Source of the DNA: Duganella radicis
GTDB taxonomy: Bacteria > Pseudomonadota > Gammaproteobacteria > Burkholderiales > Burkholderiaceae_D
Length of the DNA stretch: 64,000 bases
Assembly (NCBI RefSeq): GCF_009720825.1
Contig: NZ_WNKY01000008.1
Location: 124,001-188,000, forward strand
Reading direction: 5' to 3'
The notes below the pieces were generated by a model that saw only the letters and a program-made list of their open reading frames with translations, was not told the DNA's origin and did not search any database. Positions 25,916-37,046 of this stretch are shown piece by piece (position 1 is the stretch's first letter; every line of letters starts with the position of its first letter). Position numbers and translations under genes: made by a program.

Positions 25916-27178
25916 TTAGTGGAAGTGCTCGGTGCCGGTGGGCGCGTCTTCCGGCATTTCGGCGTGGGCCAGTTCGCCTTGCGGGTCGGCGAACAGCGGG
26001 GCGCCGCAGTCGTCGCAGAACTCCATCACGTAGCGCTCGCCCAGCTTCTTCACTTGCGTGATGCCGGCCGCGTTCAGGTGCGAGGTGATGTCTTCCACCG
26101 GCGTCTGCGGCTTTTGCAGCGCGTTCAGCACACCCGGACCTTCCGGCGGCGTGCCTTCCTCGTCCTCCTGGCCATACAGCGGCCATACCACGCCGTAGAT
26201 CACATCGGTCGACGAACGCTGCGTGAAGGCCACGCGGTATTCGTCGATCTGGCCGTCGGCGTTTTCCTCGCCAAAGCCGGCGATCACCGCGCGCAGCTCG
26301 CTCGGCTCGACCGCCAGGGTGTGGGTCAGGTAGTGCACGGCGGCGCGGATCGACACCGGACGAATCAGCTTGTCCGCCTCGCGGCAGGCCATGTAATAGG
26401 CTTCCGGCAGCAGCAGCTCGACGCCGCAACCGGGCAACAGACGGTTGACGGTCGGCGTGGCCTGCGTGCGCCACTGCTCCAGCGCGGCGCTGCGCTCGGC
26501 GGCAAAGCTGGACTGGTGCTCGGCCATCTGCCAGCGGAACAGCGGCGCGCCGGCCGGCGCCACCACCGCCACCAGCAGGTAGCGCGTGTCGGCCAGGAAG
26601 GGCGCGGTTTCAGGCACCTTGGTGTCGGCCTTCAATGCCGCGCCTTTCAGCGCGGCCTGTGCCAGCTTCTGCACCTTGCCATAGGTTTCGACGTGGCTGC
26701 GCGGCAGCTGGTCGATCGAGAACAGGGTGGGCGACATGGCCATCTGCGTGCCATCGGCCAGCAGGTGGGCCGAGAAGTGCGCCGACAGGGTTTGCAGGAT
26801 ATCGGATGGGATCGCGCCGGAGGCGATCGCAAAGCGGGTCCACGCCAGAATCGGCGCGGCCACCAGCAGGACGTCGAACTGCTTGCTGACGCCGTCGGCG
26901 GTGTCGATGGTGAGGTGGCTCGATTCGCTGACCGCCTCCACGCTGTCCATCAACACGTCATAGGCGTTCAGGTCTTCCTTGAACAGCACGTTGAGGGTCG
27001 AGTCGATGGTGTCCTGGTGACCGGTTTTCAGGAGTTTCTGGAGCTGTGCATCGAGAGAGTGTTCCCAGGCCCGCTCTTCGATACGGCTGGCCGCCTGCCC
27101 GACAGCCTGGGCATAGGTGGCGAGGCGCTGGCTCTCGGCAGACAATTTTTGGGAGGAAGCTTTAGATGAACGACGCAT
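25916..27178 (-). CDS. DUF2863 family protein
   Basis: 420 aa. The N-terminus (MRRSSKASSQKLSAESQRLA), the central LLVAAPILAWTRFAI and GYGKVQK-like segments and the acidic C-terminus with FCDDCGAPLFADP match the DUF2863 proteins of Burkholderiales. Function is unknown. There is no signal peptide or membrane segment. A possible zinc-binding CDDC lies near residue 393. It has its own promoter region with a 12-bp inverted repeat at 27191-27246. Confidence 0.8.
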   Translation of the reverse strand: MRRSSKASSQKLSAESQRLATYAQAVGQAASRIEERAWEHSLDAQLQKLLKTGHQDTIDSTLNVLFKEDLNAYDVLMDSVEAVSESSHLTIDTADGVSKQFDVLLVAAPILAWTRFAIASGAIPSDILQTLSAHFSAHLLADGTQMAMSPTLFSIDQLPRSHVETYGKVQKLAQAALKGAALKADTKVPETAPFLADTRYLLVAVVAPAGAPLFRWQMAEHQSSFAAERSAALEQWRTQATPTVNRLLPGCGVELLLPEAYYMACREADKLIRPVSIRAAVHYLTHTLAVEPSELRAVIAGFGEENADGQIDEYRVAFTQRSSTDVIYGVVWPLYGQEDEEGTPPEGPGVLNALQKPQTPVEDITSHLNAAGITQVKKLGERYVMEFCDDCGAPLFADPQGELAHAEMPEDAPTGTEHFH

Positions 27179-27190
27179 AGCGCAATAAGA

Positions 27191-27246
27191 GTCTCATAAA
27201 GGTGAATAAATCGGATCAGTCATGCAGATGATAACCCTTATGAGAC
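27191..27246. repeat. Inverted repeat upstream of the DUF2863 gene
   Basis: GTCTCATAA (27191-27199) and TTATGAGAC (27238-27246) are perfect 9-bp arms, extended to 12 bp with one mismatch (AAAGG/CCCTT). They lie 13-68 bp upstream of the DUF2863 start and could be a paired operator. Confidence 0.45.
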
Positions 27247-27310
27247 GTATTGTAGTTGATTCGCTCAGCTACTTCCCATTAGTTCGGGACAGCGGTGCGG
27301 CCGGCACGGT

Positions 27311-29491
27311 CTAGGAGGTCATCAATGCCGCCACCTGTTCCGCGTTCAAGGCGCCGTGATAGATGCGGAAGTCATCCACTTTGCCGTTGAAATAAGGGTC
27401 GGCCGGATACTGCGAACGGCCGATCCAGTTCTGGCTGGTGCCGCCCAGCCGGAACGGCGCGGCGGTCATGGCGTTGTTGGTGCTGACCACGCCGCCGTTC
27501 ACGTACAAGGTCCCGGTGGCGCCGGACAGCGTGACCGCCACGTGCACCCATTGTCCGGCCGGCAGGGTGGCGGTGGACAGGGTCTGGCTGCCATAGCCGC
27601 CGCCGGTGGTGATGGTGAAGTGCATGCCGCCATTGCGGGCGCGTGGCGTCAGGAACATATAGTGGTTGGTGCCGCTGCCGAAGTCGAAGACGCGGCACCA
27701 GTCGCGCCCGCCGCCCCAGTACACCCACGCGGCGATGGTAAAGTCGGCCAGGCCGGCCACCACGTCCGCCGGCAACGCCACGTAGTCGTCAACACCGTCC
27801 AGCGCCACCGCATTGCCGTTCTTGCCGGCGCTCCACAGTGCGCCGTTGAGCAGGGCGCCGTTGACGCCGTTGCCGCTGGCGTCGGCGGCGGTGCCGCCGC
27901 TGCTCTCGTCGAAAGGCAGCCAGGCGCGCAGCGTGGTCGCCGTGCTGATTTGCGCTTCGTTCGAGGGGGCGGTGACGCCCGACGGCGTGGTTGCGGTCAC
28001 CACGTAGTAATAGCTGCCCGCCGCCATGCCGCTGTCGGTATAGGTCAGCGGATCGGTGACGCCGTCGATGACGGTGGTGTAGGGACCGCCCGGGCTGGTC
28101 GCGCGCTGGACCGTGTAGCTGGTGGCGTAGGCGCTGCCCCACCAGGACAGTTCCACCTTGCCGCCCACCAGCCGCGCGCTCAGGCCGCCCGGTGGCGCGC
28201 CGGCGGCGATCGGATCGCGGCTGAAGGCCAGGGTGCCGACGCCCAGCTGGTCGCCATTGCCGCCGTCGCCCTCGGTGCCGACCCTGGCGGCCATCAGCGC
28301 GGTGTACGGCGCGGCCAGGCCCATGCGGTTGACGTAGTGGTTGTGGATCATTTCCCACACCGGCCGGACGAAGGGCAGGCCGGCGGGGGAGATGCCGGTG
28401 CCGGTGCCGTGGTTATTGGTGTAGGCGTCGAACGGCATCGATGTGTAGTAGAGATTGCCGTTGGCATCGGCCAGGTTGGACTTGGCGACATATTCGGCGC
28501 CGGCCAGGAACCGGTTGTTGTCATAGCCATAGAAGTCGTCGCCCTGGTTCCACGCCATTTCGCAGAAGGACGCGGCCAGGCCGACGCCCAGCGTGCAATG
28601 GCCCTGGTCGCGCGAGCTTTCCTGCCATTGGCCCAGGTAGCCCGGATGGATGAAGCGCACCGCCTGGCTGGCGGCGCCGTTGCCCGGTCCGTTCTTGTAA
28701 TAGTTGACGGCTTCGTCATACAGGTCCTGGCGGTCGCACAGCACGCCGATGGCCAGGATCGAGGCCAGGGTGCACTGGTCCCAGTTGGCCCAGTAATTGG
28801 TGATGTCGGCGTCGTTGTGCTGGACCAGGAACTGATGGTTCAGTGGATAGAACACCGTCAGCATCATGTTCTGGAAGCGTGCCAGGTCGGCCGCCGCCCA
28901 GCCGGAATAGGTGCGCATGATCTCGGCGGCATTGGCGAACTGGTAGCCGTAGATGCCGGCGGCCAGGAAGCGGTCGGCGTTGCCGGTGATGCCGGTCAGG
29001 GTCGAGCTCCAGGCATTGAGGAAGGCCACCGCCCGGTCGGCGTAGGAGGTATCGCCGGTCACCTTCCAGCGCAGCGCCAGCTGATAGGTGCGGGCGATAT
29101 CGATGTAGAGCTGGGCGAAGTTGCTGCCGGTGCCGCCGCGCACCACGGTCTGTAGCGGGCGCGGCCAGTTGCCGAGGTGCGAGCGGCCGGTGTTGAGCAG
29201 GGCGTTGAAGCCGTTCAGCCAGGGCTGCGCGCCGGCCGCGACCTTGGCGCGCATGCGCGCGAAGTCGGCCTCGGTATGCAGCAGTCCCGGGTGCACAAAG
29301 CTGCGCACGGACGAGCCGGAGGCCGTCGAGGATTGCAAGGCCGCCGCCTTGGCGCGCGGCGCGGCGCTTTCGGTGGTGGCCGGTTCGCCGCCACAAGCTG
29401 TCAGGGCCAGCGGTCCAAGTGCCGCCACGCCGAGCGTGCCGGTGCAGAAACGTCTGCGTTGCAAGGACAATTGCGGTTCATCTTTTTGCAT
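27311..29491 (-). CDS. Secreted Tat-type lipoprotein with alginate-lyase-like, FN3 and LamG domains
   Basis: 726 aa from the ATG at 29491, which has GGAGG upstream. A twin-arginine signal (RRRFCTGTLGVAALGPLALTAC) ends in a lipobox, so the protein should be a lipoprotein moved by Tat. Residues about 70-430 form an alpha-helical alginate-lyase-type toroid (HPGLLHTEADFARMR, YWANWDQCTLASILAIG, GHCTLGVGLAASFCEMAW). An FN3 domain (about 440-520) and a LamG/concanavalin-type domain (about 535-722, YVALPADVVAGLADFTIAAW) follow. It probably degrades an acidic polysaccharide. No transporter gene is next to it. Confidence 0.85.
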   Translation of the reverse strand: MQKDEPQLSLQRRRFCTGTLGVAALGPLALTACGGEPATTESAAPRAKAAALQSSTASGSSVRSFVHPGLLHTEADFARMRAKVAAGAQPWLNGFNALLNTGRSHLGNWPRPLQTVVRGGTGSNFAQLYIDIARTYQLALRWKVTGDTSYADRAVAFLNAWSSTLTGITGNADRFLAAGIYGYQFANAAEIMRTYSGWAAADLARFQNMMLTVFYPLNHQFLVQHNDADITNYWANWDQCTLASILAIGVLCDRQDLYDEAVNYYKNGPGNGAASQAVRFIHPGYLGQWQESSRDQGHCTLGVGLAASFCEMAWNQGDDFYGYDNNRFLAGAEYVAKSNLADANGNLYYTSMPFDAYTNNHGTGTGISPAGLPFVRPVWEMIHNHYVNRMGLAAPYTALMAARVGTEGDGGNGDQLGVGTLAFSRDPIAAGAPPGGLSARLVGGKVELSWWGSAYATSYTVQRATSPGGPYTTVIDGVTDPLTYTDSGMAAGSYYYVVTATTPSGVTAPSNEAQISTATTLRAWLPFDESSGGTAADASGNGVNGALLNGALWSAGKNGNAVALDGVDDYVALPADVVAGLADFTIAAWVYWGGGRDWCRVFDFGSGTNHYMFLTPRARNGGMHFTITTGGGYGSQTLSTATLPAGQWVHVAVTLSGATGTLYVNGGVVSTNNAMTAAPFRLGGTSQNWIGRSQYPADPYFNGKVDDFRIYHGALNAEQVAALMTS

Positions 29492-29533
29492 AACACCTCC
29501 ATAGGCCATGAGTGGAGCCGTGATTATGCATGA

Positions 29534-29559
29534 AATATTTCCACATGGAAATAAATATT
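29534..29559. promoter_or_regulatory. Inverted repeat (candidate operator) upstream of the alginate-lyase-type gene
   Basis: ATTTCC (29537-29542) and GGAAAT (29547-29552) flank ACAT. The left arm extends to AATATTTCC, and AATATT reappears 3' of the right arm after a one-base shift. It lies about 45 bp upstream of the start at 29491 in an AT-rich stretch, unlike the GC-rich surroundings. Confidence 0.4.
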
Positions 29560-29593
29560 CACATAGATTGATGTCTGGCGCCAGGCAGGGACG

Positions 29594-29624
29594 AAAAAAA
29601 ACACCCTGCGGCGCAGGGTGTTTT
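29594..29624 (-). terminator. Terminator of acnA
   Basis: ACACCCTGC (29601-29609) pairs with GCAGGGTGT (29613-29621). On the minus strand the stem is followed by a run of eight T residues, about 20 nt after the acnA stop codon. Confidence 0.85.
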
Positions 29625-29643
29625 GCGGTCCGTCCGGTCCGGC

Positions 29644-32352
<2,709 letters not shown>

Positions 32353-32411
32353 GACCTCTCCTTCGGGTGGGTAGCGTCTATTGTTGATGTGAAGATAAGG
32401 TGGAGCGTGCT

Positions 32412-32921
32412 TTACTGGATCGTGATCTTGGTGCTGGTCGGCTGGTTGGCGGCGGTCGAAACCGGCTTCATCTGCTCGGCGTTGCGGCACTCGTTGGCCA
32501 GCTGGCGGTTTTGCTTGGAGTCCAGCAGCATGCCCTTGGCCGGGATGCCGATCCAGACCAGGCCGTACAACTTGTTCTCGAAGCGGTTGGCGCCGGTGGT
32601 GGTGCCGACGCGGGTCAGGCGGTGCAGGCGCTTCTTCCAGCGCAGCGCGATGTGCGCCTCGTCGCTGCTGTTGGTGTAGATGGTGATCTTGTTGCCCAGT
32701 TCGCAGTCGAACTCGGTGACGGCGGAGTCGGTGATGGCCGGTTCGTCGGCTTCCTCATCCGGCGCCTTCGGTTCCACCGGCTTGGCGGCGGCCTTCTTGG
32801 CGGTCTTGGCGACCGCCTTCTTGACGGGTTTCTTGGCGGTGGCGTCTTCCGCGTGGGCGGCGGCCATGGTCAGCGAGGCCAGCGCGAGACTGCAAGCCAT
32901 GAATAATTTGGAGATGGACAT
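32412..32921 (-). CDS. Exported MliC-like (C-type lysozyme inhibitor-like) protein
   Basis: 169 aa. A signal peptide ([20 protein letters not shown]) precedes a Lys/Ala/Pro-rich linker. The C-terminal ~95 residues follow the MliC plan: [14 protein letters not shown], a TGANRFENK loop where MliC has its S-A-S-G-A-R-Y motif, a [11 protein letters not shown] strand and a final NEC that would form the disulfide. Residue agreement with the inhibitor loop is only partial, so inhibition of lysozyme is not proven. Its ATG overlaps the stop of the citE-like gene (TGATG). Confidence 0.6.
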   Translation of the reverse strand: MSISKLFMACSLALASLTMAAAHAEDATAKKPVKKAVAKTAKKAAAKPVEPKAPDEEADEPAITDSAVTEFDCELGNKITIYTNSSDEAHIALRWKKRLHRLTRVGTTTGANRFENKLYGLVWIGIPAKGMLLDSKQNRQLANECRNAEQMKPVSTAANQPTSTKITIQ

Positions 32922-33925
32922 CAGTGTGCTTCCTGTGGGTGATCGGTGGTGCTGCCGTTGAACAGCGGGGCGACCGACTCGGGCAGGGTGAGCCCGGCCA
33001 GTTTGGCGCGCTGTAAAACGGTCCAATAATATCTGTAGCTGGCGCGGTCGTGCAATCGGCCATTTTGGGAGATCGGCCCCCATTGCACGGCCGCCGCTTC
33101 GTGCAGGATGGCGGCCGCCTCGCTGACCTCGGACAGGCGCGGCGTGAAGGTCTTGATGATCGGCTTGATCTGGTTCGGGTGGATGCTCCACATGCGCGTG
33201 TAGCCGAATTCGGCGGCGGCGCGCTGGGCATCGTTGGCCGCGACGGCCGTGTCCTTGATCTCGGTGGTCACGTTATGCGACGGCACCTTGCCGTGCGCGT
33301 GGCAGGCGGCGGCGATTTCCAGCTTGGCGCGCACCACCAGCGGGTGGGTGAACTGGCCCGGCGTGCGCATCGCCGCGCCGGGAATCGCGCCGTAGTGCGA
33401 GGAGACGAAATCCATGATGCCGAACGACAGGCTCTGCACCTGGGGCAGGGCGGCGATGGCGTAGGCGTCGCGCAGGGCGCCGTGGGTTTCGATCAGCACG
33501 TGCACCGGCAGGTCCTGGCGGCCGGCCTTGGCGGCGTGGGTGTTGATCAGCTTGATGGCGCGCTCGACCTCGGCCACGCTGTTCGCCTTCGGCAGCATGA
33601 TGTAGGCCAGGCGCGGCGCGGCGGCGCAGATGATCTCGATGTCCCTGGCGAAGAACGGGCTGCCGACATCGTGCACGCGGGCGCCGATGCGGTTGAATTG
33701 ATTGTCTTCGGAATTGAGCAGCTCGACGATCAGCCGGGCGTGGGCTTCCTCGTTGCCGGCGCTGGCGCCGTCTTCGCAGTCGAGGGTGATGTCGAACAGG
33801 GGACCAAGTTCTTGTTGCAGGGCGATCGATTTGCGCATCAGCTTTTCGGAGCCGGCGTAGTGATCGCAGGCGGGCAGCAGCAGCGGCTGGCGGTTACCCT
33901 GGAATAAAACCTCGGATGGGTGCAT
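32921..33925 (-). CDS. HpcH/HpaI aldolase / CitE-like CoA-ester lyase family protein
   Basis: 334 aa. The start MHPSEVLFQGN at 33925 is chosen because a terminator hairpin lies just upstream; the frame itself stays open to 34012. The TIM-barrel family motifs ITLDCEDGASAGNEEAHAR and VHVLIETHGALRDAYAIA (metal-binding Glu and Asp) and SFGIMDFVSSHYG are present. CitE-like proteins cleave malyl-CoA or citramalyl-CoA type esters; the substrate here is not clear. The gene is conserved between mdh and acnA in related bacteria. Confidence 0.85.
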   Translation of the reverse strand: MHPSEVLFQGNRQPLLLPACDHYAGSEKLMRKSIALQQELGPLFDITLDCEDGASAGNEEAHARLIVELLNSEDNQFNRIGARVHDVGSPFFARDIEIICAAAPRLAYIMLPKANSVAEVERAIKLINTHAAKAGRQDLPVHVLIETHGALRDAYAIAALPQVQSLSFGIMDFVSSHYGAIPGAAMRTPGQFTHPLVVRAKLEIAAACHAHGKVPSHNVTTEIKDTAVAANDAQRAAAEFGYTRMWSIHPNQIKPIIKTFTPRLSEVSEAAAILHEAAAVQWGPISQNGRLHDRASYRYYWTVLQRAKLAGLTLPESVAPLFNGSTTDHPQEAH

Positions 33926-33940
33926 GCGTGATGGGTCGGG

Positions 33941-33980
33941 TGAAGAAATAACCGCCGCGCTGCTCTCGGCAGCGCGGCGG
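33941..33980 (-). terminator. Terminator-like hairpin after mdh
   Basis: CCGCCGCGCTGC (33952-33963) pairs perfectly with GCAGCGCGGCGG (33969-33980). On the minus strand the stem is followed by TTATTTCTTC, a weak T-tract. It may end part of the mdh transcript before the citE-like gene. Confidence 0.6.
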
Positions 33981-34026
33981 GTGCGGCGGATCGGTGGTTT
34001 AACCGGTTCCACGTGCGGACAGAAGA

Positions 34027-35016
<990 letters not shown>

Positions 35017-35139
35017 GATGAATCTCCAAAGTGGGAAGTGAATCGTTCGTGAAGCAGGGCCGGCGGCCGGCCCGGAAACCGTAATCATACTGCAAAATGC
35101 AACGCTTATAATCATGTATGTGCCAAGCGTGGCCTCGGG

Positions 35140-35168
35140 AGTGTAGGCTTGCCGCCACTATCTGTCAA
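35140..35168 (-). promoter_or_regulatory. Sigma70 promoter of mdh
   Basis: Read on the minus strand: TTGACA (35168-35163), 17-nt spacer, TACACT (35145-35140). The predicted start near 35133 leaves a leader of about 115 nt before the mdh ATG. Confidence 0.65.
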
Positions 35169-35178
35169 TTCTATCTTA

Positions 35179-35194
35179 TGTCTTATATAAGACA
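35179..35194. promoter_or_regulatory. Perfect 16-bp palindrome, candidate GntR operator
   Basis: TGTCTTATATAAGACA is fully self-complementary. It lies 11 bp upstream of the mdh -35 on one side. On the other it overlaps a plus-strand CTGTCA-N16-TATATA promoter-like pair (35162-35189) for the GntR gene, whose ATG is 60 bp downstream. This suggests that the GntR protein binds here and controls both itself and the mdh operon. No second copy was found in the window. Confidence 0.6.
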
Positions 35195-35253
35195 GATCAG
35201 TGATTGCCTTTTTTTCTGGACGGCACAGGTCTTTTGTGGTGAAATCTTGGGCT

Positions 35254-36039
35254 ATGAGTTCCAACCCGCCCAATTCGAACAACAATCCAGCCGCCGTCAA
35301 CACCGGCGGCGCGGGCGGCTCGTCTCCCACTTTCTCCCCTTTGTACCAGCAAATCAAGGCCCTCATTACGCAGAGCCTGCAATCCGGCGAATGGAAGCCC
35401 GGCGAGCTGATCCCCAGTGAAGTCGAACTGGCCAACCGCTTCAAGGTCAGCCAGGGCACCGTGCGCAAGGCGATCGACGAGCTGGCGGCCGAGAACCTGG
35501 TGATGCGCAAGCAGGGCAAGGGCACTTTCGTGTCCACCCACCACGAGGCGCGCGCCCATTTCCGCTTCCTGCGCCTGATGCCGGACGAGGGCGTCCCGCA
35601 CTACCCTGAAAGCAAGTTCATCGAGGTCAAGCGCACGCGCGCGCCGGCCGACGTGGCGCGCCTGCTGGACCTGAAGTCCGGCGACGCCGTCATTTTCGTC
35701 AAGCGCGTGCAATCGTTCGACGGCGTGCCCACCATCGTGGAAGAGCTGTGGCTGCCGGGGCTGACCTTCAAGGGATTGACCGCCGAGCGCCTGGAAGAGT
35801 ACAAGGGGCCGATGTACGGCCTGTTTGAATCCGAATTCGGCACGCGCATGATCCGTGCCACCGAGAAGATCCGCGCCGTCTGCGCCACCGAAGGCGACGC
35901 CGCGTTGTTGAAAATCGCCGTGAACACGCCGTTGCTGGCGTCGGAGCGGGTGTCGTTCACCTATGGCGACAAGGCGGTGGAATTGCGCCGCGGCTTGTAT
36001 CTGACCGAACGCCACCACTATCACAATGAGTTGAATTGA
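35254..36039 (+). CDS. GntR-family regulator (HutC/UTRA subfamily) of the TCA cluster
   Basis: 261 aa from the ATG at 35254; the frame stays open 54 nt upstream, but that part covers the promoter. After an Asn/Pro/Gly-rich lead, the winged helix-turn-helix runs from PLYQQIKALITQSLQSGEWK through EVELANRFKVSQGTVRKAID to MRKQGKGTFVS. A UTRA ligand domain follows (about 105-260). It is divergent from mdh-citE-acnA and faces sdhCDAB, so it is a plausible TCA-cycle regulator sensing a metabolite. The ligand is unknown. Confidence 0.88.
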   Translation: MSSNPPNSNNNPAAVNTGGAGGSSPTFSPLYQQIKALITQSLQSGEWKPGELIPSEVELANRFKVSQGTVRKAIDELAAENLVMRKQGKGTFVSTHHEARAHFRFLRLMPDEGVPHYPESKFIEVKRTRAPADVARLLDLKSGDAVIFVKRVQSFDGVPTIVEELWLPGLTFKGLTAERLEEYKGPMYGLFESEFGTRMIRATEKIRAVCATEGDAALLKIAVNTPLLASERVSFTYGDKAVELRRGLYLTERHHYHNELN

Positions 36040-36247
36040 AGGAGATACGGCGCAGAAGGGCGGATTTAGTCACACGCCTGTAGCATTGTTGCGCTGATAA
36101 TACGTTGAGCTACGGAAAGGTAGCCGCTGCCGGCACGGTCAACCACTATTTTTATTATATGTAACAATAGATATTGGTTATGAGAGTGGAAATCGGCGAA
36201 AATCGCAGTCTCACCAAATTTTTGTATAAGCCTGAGGAGGTCTTGTT
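36040..36247 (+). promoter_or_regulatory. Intergenic leader of the sdh operon
   Basis: A 208-bp gap before sdhC. The second half is AT-rich (TTTTTATTATATGTAACAATAG around 36149-36170) and must hold the sdh promoter, but no -35/-10 pair with good spacing stands out. GAGGAGG at 36233-36239 is the strong Shine-Dalgarno of sdhC. No copy of the palindrome at 35179-35194 is present. Confidence 0.4.
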
Positions 36248-36670
36248 ATGTCAGAAGCCGTAAGGGAAGCCCCTAAAAAAGAACGGCCGGAGTTCCGTAA
36301 CATCCACGTTACCGAACTGTCCAACTACCGCATGCCATTGGCATCGATCGTGTCCATTCTGCACCGGATTTCCGGCGTGGGCATGTTCCTGCTGCTGCCG
36401 TTCGTGCTGTATCTCTTGCAAAATTCCCTGCGTTCCGAGATCTCGTTCGCTTACTACGAAGGCTTTGTCACCTACCCGCTGGTCAAAGTGATCATCCTGG
36501 GCCTGTCGTGGAGCTTCCTGCACCACATGATCGCCGGCATCCGCCACCTGGTGATGGACCTGCACATCGGCCTCGACAAGCACTCGGCACGTAAATCGTC
36601 CGCCACCGTGCTGATCATCAGCCTGGTCCTGACCGCCCTGATCGCCCTGAAACTGTTTGGAGTCTTCTAA
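36248..36670 (+). CDS. sdhC: Succinate dehydrogenase cytochrome b556 subunit
   Basis: 140 aa membrane anchor with three transmembrane helices. The family signature RMPLASIVSILHRISGVG and the haem-ligand His region WSFLHHMIAGIRHLVMDLHIG are clear. With SdhD it anchors SdhAB in the inner membrane and passes electrons to ubiquinone. It is the first gene of sdhCDAB, 2 nt from sdhD. Confidence 0.95.
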   Translation: MSEAVREAPKKERPEFRNIHVTELSNYRMPLASIVSILHRISGVGMFLLLPFVLYLLQNSLRSEISFAYYEGFVTYPLVKVIILGLSWSFLHHMIAGIRHLVMDLHIGLDKHSARKSSATVLIISLVLTALIALKLFGVF

Positions 36671-36672
36671 AA

Positions 36673-37044
36673 ATGTCCATCAACGATAACGGTATCGGCC
36701 CTAAACGCCGCGTGGTCGGCGCGTCCTACGGCATGCGCGACTGGCTGGCGCAACGCGTCACCGCAGTCATCATGGTGCTGTACACCGCCACCCTGGTGCT
36801 GGCCTTCCTGACCGGCCAGAACTTCACCTATGAAGGCTGGGCCGGCCTGTTCGCCCAGCAGTGGTTCAAACTGGTGACCGCCGTCACCCTGATCGGCCTG
36901 TTCTACCACGCCTGGGTTGGCATGCGCGATGTCTGGATGGACTACGTGCGCGCCGTCGGCCTGCGCCTGACCCTGCAAATCGCCACCATCGCCTGGCTGA
37001 TCGGTTGCGCCGTGTGGTCGATTCAAATTATCTGGAGTGTGTAA
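36673..37044 (+). CDS. sdhD: Succinate dehydrogenase hydrophobic membrane anchor subunit
   Basis: 123 aa with three transmembrane helices. The motif [19 protein letters not shown], the haem/quinone-side [16 protein letters not shown] and the C-terminal helix match SdhD. It is 2 nt after sdhC and 2 nt before the GTG of sdhA. Confidence 0.94.
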   Translation: MSINDNGIGPKRRVVGASYGMRDWLAQRVTAVIMVLYTATLVLAFLTGQNFTYEGWAGLFAQQWFKLVTAVTLIGLFYHAWVGMRDVWMDYVRAVGLRLTLQIATIAWLIGCAVWSIQIIWSV

Positions 37045-37046
37045 TC

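Noticed and set aside
27356..29155. 599-codon plus-strand frame opposite the alginate-lyase-type gene
   Set aside because: No recognisable domain, and the opposite strand has a clear signal peptide and three domains.
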